Positions 17,866-25,365 of a stretch of DNA of 51,051 nt are shown here, in pieces. This DNA comes from Pelagibacteraceae bacterium AG-390-A23. GTDB lineage: Bacteria; Pseudomonadota; Alphaproteobacteria; Pelagibacterales; Pelagibacteraceae. The position numbers and the translations under genes are program-made. The notes beneath the pieces are model-generated. The model was not told where the DNA came from. It did no database searches and saw only the letters and a program-made list of their open reading frames with translations. The stretch is taken from assembly GCA_003279775.1 (NCBI GenBank), contig QCGW01000007.1, forward strand, positions 1 through 51,051, given 5' to 3'. Position 1 is the first letter of the stretch. Each line of letters starts with the position of its first letter.

Positions 17866-18672
17866 GTGAAAAAATTTGATACAAAAAAATATCCAATATA
17901 TGCAAGCTTTTTAAATCAACTTGCTAAAGATTTAACTAAGTTTTATTACGCTAAGTTAGATAAGCCATTTAAGATAACCAATAAGATGAAAGGCAAAGGT
18001 TACGATCCTGTAACAACATCAGACAAAGCATTTGAAAAATTCATAAGGTCTAAAATTTCAAAAAAATTTCCAGATCACCAAATTATAGGTGAGGAATATG
18101 GTCATAAAAATACTAAAAGTGAATTTTCTTGGGTGATTGATCCAATTGATGGAACTAGATCATATGTTGTAGGTAATCCTAGTTGGAGCAATCTCGTTTC
18201 ATTAAATTACAATGGAGAACCAATTTTAGGATTAGCAAATTTTCCTAAAATGAGAAAATATTATTTAAATGTGAATAAAAATTCTGCATATGTTTTTGAA
18301 AATAATAAAAAAAGAAAACTTAAAGTTAACTCAAAATTAAATTTTACGAATGCAAAATTAGCTGCTGCTTTTCACAATCAATTAACTTTAAAACAACAAT
18401 CAAAAATTCAAAAATTTATTAAAAGAATGCAATTTCCATGTTTTGATGCATTGACTTATTGTCAATTAGCTGAAGGTAGGCTTGAAATGGTTGCGCAATG
18501 TGCAAACAAGATTTGGGATATTCATCCTATAATGCCAATTGTTAGAGCAGCAGGAGCAATAGTAACCACATGGGGCAACAAAAACCCCGTTGTTGGGGGA
18601 AATATTATTGTTTCAAATAATAAAGCCAATCATAAAAAGATTTTAAGATTATTAAAACCATTAGCTGAATGA
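17866..18672 (+). CDS. Inositol-monophosphatase-family phosphatase (HisN-like)
   Basis: A 268-residue protein with a GTG start. The metal-site motifs of the family are clear: GEEYG, WVIDPIDGTRSYVVGNPSWSNLV, and the C-terminal IWDIHPIMPIVRAAG. Enzymes of this fold remove phosphate from inositol phosphate, histidinol phosphate or nucleotide substrates using Mg2+. The pattern GTRSYVVGNPSW resembles bacterial histidinol-phosphate phosphatase HisN more than SuhB, but this cannot be proved here. It overlaps the next gene by four bases (ATGA). Confidence 0.85.
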   Translation: MKKFDTKKYPIYASFLNQLAKDLTKFYYAKLDKPFKITNKMKGKGYDPVTTSDKAFEKFIRSKISKKFPDHQIIGEEYGHKNTKSEFSWVIDPIDGTRSYVVGNPSWSNLVSLNYNGEPILGLANFPKMRKYYLNVNKNSAYVFENNKKRKLKVNSKLNFTNAKLAAAFHNQLTLKQQSKIQKFIKRMQFPCFDALTYCQLAEGRLEMVAQCANKIWDIHPIMPIVRAAGAIVTTWGNKNPVVGGNIIVSNNKANHKKILRLLKPLAE

Positions 18673-19232
18673 TACCGGAAAGAGCACAATCAATTCTAGA
18701 TTTCTGGTTTAAAGAAACCCCTTCTGAAATGCGTTTCAAAAAAGATGAAAATTTCGATCAAAAAATAAAAGATAATTTTTTAAAAGACTATGAATTAGCG
18801 TGTCAAAATGAATATGATGATTGGCAAGATAATCCTATGAGTTGTTTGGCGTTAGTAATTTTGTTTGATCAGTTTTCAAGAAATATGTTTAGAAATGACA
18901 AAAAAGCTTTTGCTCAAGATCAAAAAACTAGATTGATTGTAAATGATGCAGTTTATTCAGGTTATTTAGAAGCTATGAATGTAAATCAAAGATTATTTAT
19001 GTTGCTACCTTTAATTCATAGTGAGGAAATTAGCGATCATGAAATGGCTTATTATTTGTTAAACAAATATTTAAGAGAACACGAAGGATACAATGAAATA
19101 AAAAAATTTTGGCAAGATCATACAAAAACAATCAGACAATTTCATAGATATCCCCACAGAAATGAAATTTTAGGAAGAGATTCTACTGAAGAAGAATTAG
19201 AATTCTTAAAAGGTCCAAACTCTTCTTGGTAA
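18669..19232 (+). CDS. DUF924 family protein
   Basis: This 187-residue soluble helical protein shows the DUF924 pattern: an N-terminal ILDFWF, the central LALVILFDQFSRNMFR, a later FMLLPLIHSE and a C-terminal histidine-rich HRYPHRNEILGR. The family is a TPR-like helical fold of unknown function. It is translationally coupled to the phosphatase upstream and sits one base before the DUF952 gene. These three look like one transcription unit. Confidence 0.88.
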   Translation: MIPERAQSILDFWFKETPSEMRFKKDENFDQKIKDNFLKDYELACQNEYDDWQDNPMSCLALVILFDQFSRNMFRNDKKAFAQDQKTRLIVNDAVYSGYLEAMNVNQRLFMLLPLIHSEEISDHEMAYYLLNKYLREHEGYNEIKKFWQDHTKTIRQFHRYPHRNEILGRDSTEEELEFLKGPNSSW

Positions 19233-19233
19233 A

Positions 19234-19605
19234 ATGAATTTAGAATTTATTTTCAAAGTTATAGATAAAGATGAGTGGCAAAAGGCCAAACAATCTGGAA
19301 CTTATGGTGGGTCAGAAAAAGATCTTAAAGATGGATATATTCACTTTTCTGAAGAGGATCAGGTAGAGGAAACTTTAAACAAACATTACCTCAAAAAAGA
19401 AAATCTAGTTTTGTTAAGAGTAAACGCTTTTAAGCTTGAACATTTATTGTGGGAGCAGGCATCTAATGGAGATATGTATCCTCATTTATACTCTCCTTTA
19501 GATATTAGCACGGTTGTTAACGAATATGATTTACCATTAAATGAGGATGGAAGTCATGAGCTTCCAGAAATTTTAAAAAAGTATCAGTTTAATCGACCAA
19601 GATAA
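19234..19605 (+). CDS. DUF952 family protein
   Basis: A 123-residue small protein with the DUF952 signature: IFKVIDKDEWQKAKQSGTYGGSEKDLKDGYIHFSEEDQ at the start, then LLRVNAFKLEHLLWE and MYPHLYSPLDISTVV. The fold is related to ADP-ribosyltransferase-like barrels, but a function is not established to my knowledge. Its 3' end overlaps the convergent SMR gene by 22 bases, with no terminator between them. Confidence 0.88.
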   Translation: MNLEFIFKVIDKDEWQKAKQSGTYGGSEKDLKDGYIHFSEEDQVEETLNKHYLKKENLVLLRVNAFKLEHLLWEQASNGDMYPHLYSPLDISTVVNEYDLPLNEDGSHELPEILKKYQFNRPR

Positions 19606-19919
19606 TTAACCATTACTACACCAATTATAATTAAAATAATTCCGATAGTCCCATAAATATTAGGTACTTGATTAAATTTTAATACTGCAAAAAGGACAAC
19701 ACCTGTAACTGTTAAACCACTATAAGTAGAGTAGGCAAATCCAACTGGAAGTGCCGACATCGCTTTTGCAATAGAAAACATTGTAATACACATAAATAAA
19801 ATACATAAAACAGAGGGGGTTAGTTTAGTAAATCCTTCAGAAATTTTAGCAAAACTATTTGAGGCAATACCAAATATTATTCCATTAGCTAAAAATAAAT
19901 ATCCTAATAATGGTTTCAT
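19584..19919 (-). CDS. SMR-family membrane protein B, lacking the TM1 glutamate
   Basis: A 111-residue, four-TM protein aligning end to end with EmrE-type small multidrug resistance proteins (conserved FAKISEGFTKL..PSV after TM1, FAYSTYSGLTV in TM3, GVVMVNYLG at the end). The universally required TM1 glutamate (Glu14 of EmrE), eight residues before the conserved Lys, is Gly17 here; the TM3 tryptophan is Tyr. Canonical proton/cation exchange is therefore unlikely. It is the last gene of an SMR-DUF2798-SMR set and probably forms a heterodimer with the 20151-20483 product. Confidence 0.9.
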   Translation of the reverse strand: MKPLLGYLFLANGIIFGIASNSFAKISEGFTKLTPSVLCILFMCITMFSIAKAMSALPVGFAYSTYSGLTVTGVVLFAVLKFNQVPNIYGTIGIILIIIGVVMVNYLGRLN

Positions 19920-19921
19920 GT

Positions 19922-20149
19922 TTATTCTTTTGATGCAATTTTATTTACTAATGGTCTCATTAAAGGCGCTAAAGTAAATGCAGCAATCAATGCAACTGGA
20001 AATGCAAACATCCAAGAATAAAACCATCTACTTATAAAGCCATCTGTAACTCCGGTGTTTACAGCAACTACAACGCCACTCATAATCACACTCATGCCAA
20101 AGGACATAAAAATCATGAATAATGGCTGAGCATATTTTTTATTAATCAT
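19922..20149 (-). CDS. DUF2798 family small membrane protein
   Basis: A 75-residue protein with two TM helices and the DUF2798 pattern: start MINKKYAQPLFMIFMSFGMSVIMSG, a short polar linker with TDGFISRWFYSW, then a second helix ending in LAPLMRPLVNKI. The function is unknown. It lies between two SMR subunit genes with two bases downstream and one base upstream, so the three are certainly co-transcribed. A role as an accessory or third subunit of the SMR pair is an inference from this spacing. Confidence 0.85.
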   Translation of the reverse strand: MINKKYAQPLFMIFMSFGMSVIMSGVVVAVNTGVTDGFISRWFYSWMFAFPVALIAAFTLAPLMRPLVNKIASKE

Positions 20150-20150
20150 A

Positions 20151-20483
20151 TTAATTATTACCTAACAGGTTAACCATTAAAACACCAACAATAATAAAAG
20201 CTAAACCAATTAATGAATATAAATTTGGTACTTGATTAAATCTAATTATACCCACAACAACAGTAGCTATAATTGTTAAGCCTGCAAAGGAAGCATAAGT
20301 AATTCCCATAGGAATATTTTTCATTACCAATGAAAGCGCGTACATACATAATACAATTGTGATTGCTGTAATTATACTTGGAAAAAGAAGAGTAAAGCCT
20401 TCAGCACTTTTAGCAAAACTATTTGAGGTAACACCCAAAAAAACTGCAATGCCTAAAAATAAATATGAAGTTGCAAGACTCAT
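20151..20483 (-). CDS. SMR-family membrane protein A, lacking the TM1 glutamate
   Basis: A 110-residue four-TM SMR protein (FAKSAEGFTLLFPSI after TM1, MGITYASFAGLTII in TM3, VLMVNLLG at the end). As in its partner, the position of EmrE Glu14 is Gly17, while the TM3 tyrosine is kept and the tryptophan is Phe. The two copies differ strongly outside these motifs, as expected for an obligate heterodimer rather than a recent duplication. It is preceded by a ribosome site AAGGAGAA farther upstream (about 20508) and a 38-base gap after the isomerase gene. Confidence 0.9.
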   Translation of the reverse strand: MSLATSYLFLGIAVFLGVTSNSFAKSAEGFTLLFPSIITAITIVLCMYALSLVMKNIPMGITYASFAGLTIIATVVVGIIRFNQVPNLYSLIGLAFIIVGVLMVNLLGNN

Positions 20484-20521
20484 TTCGAGACTTTAAATGA
20501 ATTTAAGGAGAATATATAGAA

Positions 20522-21112
20522 TTATTTAAGAGACCATTTAATAGCATCTTCCATTCTATCATCTCCCCAAAAAATTTCATTTTTTACAATAAAAGATGGG
20601 CTGCCAAATATTTTATTTTCACGAGCCAAGTTTGTGTTTTCTTTGTATTTTGTTTCTATATCTGATGATTTAGCTCCAGAGACAATTTCATATTTATCAA
20701 GTTTTAATTCTGAGCAAACTTCCGTGATACTTGGTTCGATGGCTGGTTCTTTACCTTCTTGAAACCATTTTTTATAAGTAAGAATAACAAATTTTTCTCC
20801 CCAACCTTTTTCAAAACCAAGGATTGCAATTTGGTTCGCTAAATCAAATTCTGATAATGGATAGGGAACTGGCGTTTTAGCAAAAAAACCATAACCTTCA
20901 GCTCTTCTTTCAATATCTCTCCACATGTAATTAACTTTATTCATTTTATCCTTTGGAAATGGGATATTGTTCATCTCTTTCATGATTGCTCTTACTGAAA
21001 AAGGTTTCCAGTTAAATTTTACTTGATGTTGTTTTTCAACATCAAGTATTCTAGTTACGGATAGATAGGTATATGTGCTTCCTATCGAAAAATAAAAATC
21101 AATTTCACTCAC
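20522..21112 (-). CDS. DsbA-family 2-hydroxychromene-2-carboxylate isomerase-like protein
   Basis: A 196-residue protein with the kappa-GST/HCCA-isomerase layout: a thioredoxin strand DFYFSIGSTYTYLSV with Ser in place of the redox Cys pair, then PFSVRAIMKEM, a helical insert, and the closing FGSPSFIVKNEIFWGDDRMEDA. Family members use glutathione to isomerise aromatic or other electrophilic compounds. The start codon is GTG directly abutting the previous gene's stop. It is the only clear enzyme in this operon, and no aromatic pathway genes are nearby, so the substrate is unknown. Confidence 0.87.
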   Translation of the reverse strand: MSEIDFYFSIGSTYTYLSVTRILDVEKQHQVKFNWKPFSVRAIMKEMNNIPFPKDKMNKVNYMWRDIERRAEGYGFFAKTPVPYPLSEFDLANQIAILGFEKGWGEKFVILTYKKWFQEGKEPAIEPSITEVCSELKLDKYEIVSGAKSSDIETKYKENTNLARENKIFGSPSFIVKNEIFWGDDRMEDAIKWSLK

Positions 21113-21433
21113 TTATTTTGGCATTGGTGTAGCACCAGTTTCTAAACTGACAATTTTTCCATTGTCATATTTATAAACTGCCATTACCGCCTCAACATTA
21201 CCATCATTAAATGTTACGAAGGCATGGTGAATACCAACTTCGTCATTTTCATAAACAATTCTAACCTTGTCTTGATTAATATCACCACTCATCGCCCATT
21301 TGATAACATCACTTTTGGTCAAAACATTTCCTGACTTGTGCATTGTGAATTTAAAATCATCATGCAATAGTTCATTCATAGCGGCTTCATCTTTATTTTT
21401 TAATGCAGCACTATATTTCTCTAATATAGACAT
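21113..21433 (-). CDS. NTF2-like/SnoaL-like small protein
   Basis: A 106-residue soluble protein with the cone-shaped NTF2/SnoaL pattern: an N-terminal helix (LEKYSAALKNKDEAAMNELLHDDFKF), a central THMHKSG/ALTKSDVIKWA-type segment and alternating strands ending in YKYDNGKIVSLETG. Such proteins bind small hydrophobic ligands or act as isomerases. A good ribosome site (GAAAGGAA) precedes the ATG. It sits between a dimeric-barrel-like gene and the isomerase gene. No specific function can be assigned. Confidence 0.75.
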   Translation of the reverse strand: MSILEKYSAALKNKDEAAMNELLHDDFKFTMHKSGNVLTKSDVIKWAMSGDINQDKVRIVYENDEVGIHHAFVTFNDGNVEAVMAVYKYDNGKIVSLETGATPMPK

Positions 21434-21444
21434 GTTATTCCTTT

Positions 21445-21729
21445 CTATTTAACCTTAGTTAAATCATATATTGAGTAACTGTCTAAAACTTCATCCATTA
21501 TCGGTTTTGATACCTCGGTACCTTCTATAAACTTATGAAGTGCAGCTTCATCAGTACAAAATATTTTAAACATTACAGTACTTTTGTCTGGAGTTACAGT
21601 TCCAATTGTTTTTTCAACCACTGCAACTTTTGCTCTTTCAGCAAGTCCTTCAGGAGATTGCATAAATCCCATGAATTTTTCAAAAGTACCTTCTTTTAAC
21701 TTTGCTACTACTAACATTTCTTTTTCCAT
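21445..21729 (-). CDS. Small ferredoxin-fold (dimeric alpha/beta-barrel-like) protein, unknown function
   Basis: A 94-residue soluble protein of beta-alpha-beta character: an opening strand MLVVAKLKEG, a helix around FMGFMQSPEGLAERAK, two strands (EKTIGTVTPDKSTVMFKIFCTD) and a C-terminal helix-strand ending SYSIYDLTKVK. This resembles small dimeric alpha/beta barrels (ABM/EthD type), but I do not recognise a named family with certainty. A strong AAGGAG ribosome site precedes it. It is co-directional with the secreted proteins upstream. Confidence 0.65.
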   Translation of the reverse strand: MEKEMLVVAKLKEGTFEKFMGFMQSPEGLAERAKVAVVEKTIGTVTPDKSTVMFKIFCTDEAALHKFIEGTEVSKPIMDEVLDSYSIYDLTKVK

Positions 21730-21748
21730 TTTTTCTCCTTTTTTTTTG

Positions 21749-22123
21749 TTAATATAGAGTTTGAACTACCTTTTTAACTCTATCTTCTCCATTAGGTATT
21801 GTTGAATTTACAAAGTCATGACATGCATTAGTTTTAGACTCGTCAAATTTAGAGCCATAATGCTTATCAACAGCTTTGTTTACGCCTTCATCCCATTCCT
21901 TTTCAGGAATTCCTACTTCTAAAGCATAAGCTTTTAAAACTTTAACTGATGCCATAGATTTTTCTTTCATACTGTATTCAAATGTTTCACCAGATGGCAA
22001 GAAATAGTTAGCCATATAAATACCACTACACTCCCAAGCTCTATTCTTGTCACTGTCAGACATGCCCCCAAAAGCTGAGGTGGCAATAAATAAAGTGCTT
22101 ATTAATATAATTATTTTTTTCAT
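21749..22123 (-). CDS. Secreted small protein of unknown function
   Basis: A 124-residue protein with a clear signal peptide (cleavage near TSAFG), leaving about 105 mainly helical, charged residues. Two cysteines (RAWECSG and TNACHDF) could form one disulfide in the periplasm. A ribosome site AGGA lies upstream. I do not recognise the family. It follows a second secreted protein gene after nine bases, so both are likely exported and expressed together. Confidence 0.7.
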   Translation of the reverse strand: MKKIIILISTLFIATSAFGGMSDSDKNRAWECSGIYMANYFLPSGETFEYSMKEKSMASVKVLKAYALEVGIPEKEWDEGVNKAVDKHYGSKFDESKTNACHDFVNSTIPNGEDRVKKVVQTLY

Positions 22124-22132
22124 ATTATTTTC

Positions 22133-22621
22133 CTATTTTTTTAACGTATAAGTGCCCCTGTAATAATTCGTAGCATGAATTCTACCTTCTATAGCAGGCT
22201 TAATTTGTGTATAACCTGTAGTTCCACTACATTCGATACCTTCATATCTACCAGTACCACTGATGCATTTAAAAGTACCTTCCATTGAGTAACCTAATTT
22301 TATTTCATAATAAATTATTGCTGTATCACCATTTATAAACTTTATTTTACAGTGACCCATTTCAAAACCTTTACCTGGAATTGATCCTGCACCTATACAA
22401 TGATGTGATGAATTATCACCAAACGATGTACCTTCAATTGCATTAAATCCACTTAGACCTTCGTATGTAAAAGTCATGACGTTTCCTTTTTCATCTACAA
22501 TAGCTTTAGCATCGCCAACAAAAAAACCAGCAAGACTAATTTTTCCACTATGACCATCTGCAAATGATACTGAAGACATTGACATTAATGTAAAAATTAA
22601 TGTTATTATTATTTTTCTCAC
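22133..22621 (-). CDS. Secreted beta-rich protein of unknown function
   Basis: A 162-residue protein with a GTG start and AAAGGA ribosome site. The signal peptide ends near SFADG. The mature part is rich in Gly, Tyr and short strands, with three or four cysteines (HHCIGAG, GHCKIKF, FKCISG, IECSG) and a GTGRYEGIECSGTTGY motif like those in allene-oxide-cyclase-type barrels. This fold hint is weak. It is the first gene of the eight-gene minus-strand run and is preceded by a structured leader. Confidence 0.68.
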   Translation of the reverse strand: MRKIIITLIFTLMSMSSVSFADGHSGKISLAGFFVGDAKAIVDEKGNVMTFTYEGLSGFNAIEGTSFGDNSSHHCIGAGSIPGKGFEMGHCKIKFINGDTAIIYYEIKLGYSMEGTFKCISGTGRYEGIECSGTTGYTQIKPAIEGRIHATNYYRGTYTLKK

Positions 22622-22644
22622 AATATTCCTTTCCGTTAGTTGAA

Positions 22645-22682
22645 CCGTAACCTCAGACTGTTACATTTTTATTACGGAGTCT
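22645..22682 (-). promoter_or_regulatory. Possible H-type pseudoknot in leader of the secreted-protein/SMR operon
   Basis: On the minus-strand RNA the order is AGACT (22682-22678), CCGTAA (22677-22672), a 12-base loop, AGTCT (22659-22655), GAGG, TTACGG (22650-22645). AGACT pairs with AGTCT and CCGTAA with TTACGG, interleaved as in a pseudoknot. GTAAC/GTTAC (22647-22651 and 22660-22664) could form a competing hairpin. It ends 24 bases before the GTG start, just ahead of the ribosome site. The same repeats read on the plus strand also interleave, so strand assignment rests on proximity. Confidence 0.35.
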
Positions 22683-22779
22683 CATGTGTTTATATCGCGC
22701 GACAGATATGCAGTTTTAGCCTGTAAAAATAGTTGAATTAATTGTTTAATTTAATTTTAATTTTTGATAACGTTTTAAT

Positions 22780-23196
22780 ATGATCGAAAAATTTAACGGA
22801 ATTTTTTATTTAATTGTATTCCTTGTACATTTTATTGTTTTTGCTGTTTATGCATACCAGACAGTTTTTGCTACAAAGAAATTTTTAGATAAGTTTGGTA
22901 TTGACGATACTGGTGCTGGAATGACAAGATTTTTTGGATCATTGTTTATAGGTGCAGTCGCAATGGCTATATGGGTTGGCTTTATTAGACCAGATGGACT
23001 TCAAGGAACATGGGCATTTTTTAATTTAGTATTTTTACAAAACCTGTCAGCTTTTATTGTTGGTATTTACAACATTAAAATTAACAAGTTAGGTCATACA
23101 CCACAAACATCTAATGAAGGAATTATCGCACCAGGTATTTTAACCTTGTTGAGTGCAATACTTTGTTACGGATTAGCTGATAAAATTTATATCTAA
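22780..23196 (+). CDS. Four-TM small membrane protein of unknown function
   Basis: A 138-residue protein with about four predicted TM helices, an N-terminal helix IFYLIVFLVHFIVFAVYAY and a conserved-looking polar turn with DDTGAGMTRFFGSLFIGAVAMAIW. No signal peptide or catalytic motif is seen. It is divergent from the minus-strand operon across a 158-base gap that contains the pseudoknot-like repeats, and its end overlaps convergent cysK by four bases. I do not recognise the family. Confidence 0.75.
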   Translation: MIEKFNGIFYLIVFLVHFIVFAVYAYQTVFATKKFLDKFGIDDTGAGMTRFFGSLFIGAVAMAIWVGFIRPDGLQGTWAFFNLVFLQNLSAFIVGIYNIKINKLGHTPQTSNEGIIAPGILTLLSAILCYGLADKIYI

Positions 23197-24194
23197 AACC
23201 ATTTAGGTACTGGCAGACCTTTTTCTTCTAAAAATTTTTTATTGAACATTTTAGTTGCGTATTTATCACTTCTATCACAAAGAATTGTAACGATAGTTTT
23301 ACCAGGACCTAATTCTTTACCCATTCTTATTGCTCCAGCGATATTGATACCACAACTAGTACCTAGGCTAAGACCTTCATTTTGAATTAAATCATAAAGT
23401 ATAGGTAATGCTTCATGATCATCTATTGAATAGGCATCATCAATCTTTGCCTCACCAAAGTTAGCCGTTACTCTGCTTGAACCAATTCCTTCAGTAATTG
23501 ATCCTCCTTCTGACTTAAGTTCACCATTTTTTATGTAATTATAAAGAGCTGAACCTTTTGGATCAGATAGGTAAATTTTTATATCTTTGTTTTTTTCTTT
23601 AAGAGCATTACTGACACCTGAAATAGTTCCTCCAGTTCCAGAAGAACATACAAAACCATCAACCTTGCCTTCAGTTTGTTGCCAAATTTCTTGTCCTGTA
23701 CCTTCGTAATGGCCTTTGGCATTTGCAGTATTGTCAAACTGGTTAGCCCAAATCACACCGTTATTATTTGTTGGTCTTAATTCATCTGCAAGTCTAGCTG
23801 CCACTTTAACAAAATTATTATCATCTTTGTAAGGTTTAGGTGGCACTAATCTTAATTCAGCCCCAAGATTTCTAAGTAGATCTTTTTTCTCCTGGGTTTG
23901 GTTATCATTCATTACAATGATTGTCTTATAACCTAAAGAATTTCCTAAAAGGCCTAAACCAATTCCAGTATTACCTGCTGTTCCTTCAACAACAGTTCCA
24001 CCTTTAGCAATTAATTTTTTTTCTTGAGCATCATTAATTAATGCAAGTGCCGCTCTATCTTTAACTGATCCACCTGGATTTAAAAATTCTGCTTTTCCAT
24101 AAATATTGCATCCAGTAATCTCGGATGCTGCTCTTAATTTAATTAGTGGGGTATTTCCTATTCCTGAAATAAAATCGTTTTGTGTGTTATTCAT
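23193..24194 (-). CDS. cysK: Cysteine synthase A (O-acetylserine sulfhydrylase)
   Basis: A 333-residue PLP enzyme. The open frame extends to 24245, but the ATG at 24194 ([20 protein letters not shown]) is the family-consistent start and gives an eight-base overlap with the cysE end. PLP lysine is K45 in [11 protein letters not shown], the substrate loop is [11 protein letters not shown] and the phosphate loop [10 protein letters not shown]. It makes cysteine from O-acetylserine and sulfide. The extended C-terminus ending in LPVPKWF is seen in a branch of long cysteine synthases. Pairing with cysE makes the pathway assignment firm. Confidence 0.93.
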   Translation of the reverse strand: MNNTQNDFISGIGNTPLIKLRAASEITGCNIYGKAEFLNPGGSVKDRAALALINDAQEKKLIAKGGTVVEGTAGNTGIGLGLLGNSLGYKTIIVMNDNQTQEKKDLLRNLGAELRLVPPKPYKDDNNFVKVAARLADELRPTNNNGVIWANQFDNTANAKGHYEGTGQEIWQQTEGKVDGFVCSSGTGGTISGVSNALKEKNKDIKIYLSDPKGSALYNYIKNGELKSEGGSITEGIGSSRVTANFGEAKIDDAYSIDDHEALPILYDLIQNEGLSLGTSCGINIAGAIRMGKELGPGKTIVTILCDRSDKYATKMFNKKFLEEKGLPVPKWF

Positions 24195-24771
24195 TATCTG
24201 ATTTTTTATCACTGTCAGGTGTAATTCCATAAGGTTTAAATTCACTATCAGCTATGCCAACACTTCTTGCAGGAATTCCAACCATAACAGAATTTTCATC
24301 AACATCTTTAGTTATGACTGCATTAGCTCCAATTCTTGCACCTCTACCAACAACTACTGGACCTAATACTTGTGCACCTGATCCAATTACCACATCTTCT
24401 TTTATAGTAGGGTGTCTTTTCATATTACGTTGATCATTTGAGTTTATACTTGGAGCAATTCCACCCAATGTAACCATATGGTAAATAGTTACATTGTCCC
24501 CAATCTCAGATGTTTCTCCAATCACAACTCCCATACCATGATCGATAAATAAATTTTTTCCAATTTTTGCATTTGGATGAATTTCAATACCAGTTAAGAA
24601 TCTTGAAAATTGGGAAATGATTCTTGCAATCAAATGAAATTTTGCAGTACTAAAAAAATTTGCTATTCGATGAAAAAAAACTGCTTTAACTCCAGGATAA
24701 GTTAATATTAAACTTAACTTAGACCTTGCAGCAGGATCTCTATCAATTATTGATTGTAAAAAATCGCTCAT
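24187..24771 (-). CDS. cysE: Serine O-acetyltransferase
   Basis: A 194-residue short-form (EpsC-like) serine acetyltransferase. The helical N-terminus ([31 protein letters not shown]) leads to left-handed beta-helix hexapeptide repeats with [34 protein letters not shown], including the catalytic Asp-His pair. The allosteric C-terminus is short. It makes O-acetylserine for CysK and is translationally coupled to cysK (eight-base overlap). Confidence 0.95.
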   Translation of the reverse strand: MSDFLQSIIDRDPAARSKLSLILTYPGVKAVFFHRIANFFSTAKFHLIARIISQFSRFLTGIEIHPNAKIGKNLFIDHGMGVVIGETSEIGDNVTIYHMVTLGGIAPSINSNDQRNMKRHPTIKEDVVIGSGAQVLGPVVVGRGARIGANAVITKDVDENSVMVGIPARSVGIADSEFKPYGITPDSDKKSDNE

Positions 24772-24846
24772 TATTATTCTTTTTTTGATTTTGTGTTAAA
24801 AACAGGCTTTATATAGTGATTAATTTATTATATTAAAGGTTTTATT

Positions 24847-25257
24847 ATGTACAAAAATACTAATTGTTTTCATTTAGCAATACCTTGCGGTGATTTAGAA
24901 GTAGCAAAGAAATTTTATAGCGAAACTCTAGGATGTAGATTAGATAATTCTGCACAAGAATGGGCTGACGTTGATTTTTGGGGCAATGAACTTACTCTTC
25001 ACAAAAGTGAACATAAGCTAGACAATGAAAGACATGATGTAGATATGGGAAATGTATCAGTTCCACATTTTGGAGTTCATTTATCTAGAAAAGATTTTGA
25101 TGCTCTTAAGCAAAGATTAAAAGATAGTGGTACCAAATATTACGATGAGCCTTATCTAAGATTTAAAGGTACTAAATACGAACAAGAAACATTTTTTGTA
25201 AAAGATCCAAACGAAAATATTTTAGAAATAAAAACTCTTACTTCAAATCCAGATTAG
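24847..25257 (+). CDS. VOC-superfamily (glyoxalase/dioxygenase-like) protein
   Basis: A 136-residue protein with paired beta-alpha-beta-beta-beta modules: CFHLAIPCGDLEVAKKFYSETLGC in the first half and a second half ending FFVKDPNENILEIKTL. His in the first motif, a central His (VPHFGVHLS) and Glu (ILEIK) match the metal-binding positions of the VOC fold. It could be a lyase, isomerase or dioxygenase; no context points to a substrate. It is divergent from cysE and 108 bases upstream of the betaine binding-protein gene. Confidence 0.82.
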   Translation: MYKNTNCFHLAIPCGDLEVAKKFYSETLGCRLDNSAQEWADVDFWGNELTLHKSEHKLDNERHDVDMGNVSVPHFGVHLSRKDFDALKQRLKDSGTKYYDEPYLRFKGTKYEQETFFVKDPNENILEIKTLTSNPD

Positions 25258-25308
25258 TTCTTTATAATAATTCTAATATATACAGCAATAATTACGCATC
25301 AATTTGCT

Positions 25309-25337
25309 TTGACTCATTATCTCAATTCGCGTTAAGC
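25309..25337 (+). promoter_or_regulatory. Candidate promoter for the betaine-uptake operon
   Basis: TTGACT (25309-25314) is followed after 17 bases by TTAAGC (25332-25337), then an A/T-rich stretch and a strong ribosome site AAAAGGAGAT just before ATG 25366. The -35 is good, but the -10 is weak. The 108-base region holds nothing else I can identify. Confidence 0.35.
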
Positions 25338-25365
25338 TTTATTTATAAATTTAAAAGGAGATAAT

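Noticed and set aside
22622-22700. Guanidine (mini-ykkC type) or SAM-II/V riboswitch before the SMR-containing operon
   Set aside because: ACGG motifs and a pseudoknot-like order are suggestive because SMR genes can export guanidinium, but the hairpin-ACGR-hairpin pattern and the conserved SAM-II core are not present, and the SMR pair lacks the glutamate needed for guanidinium export.
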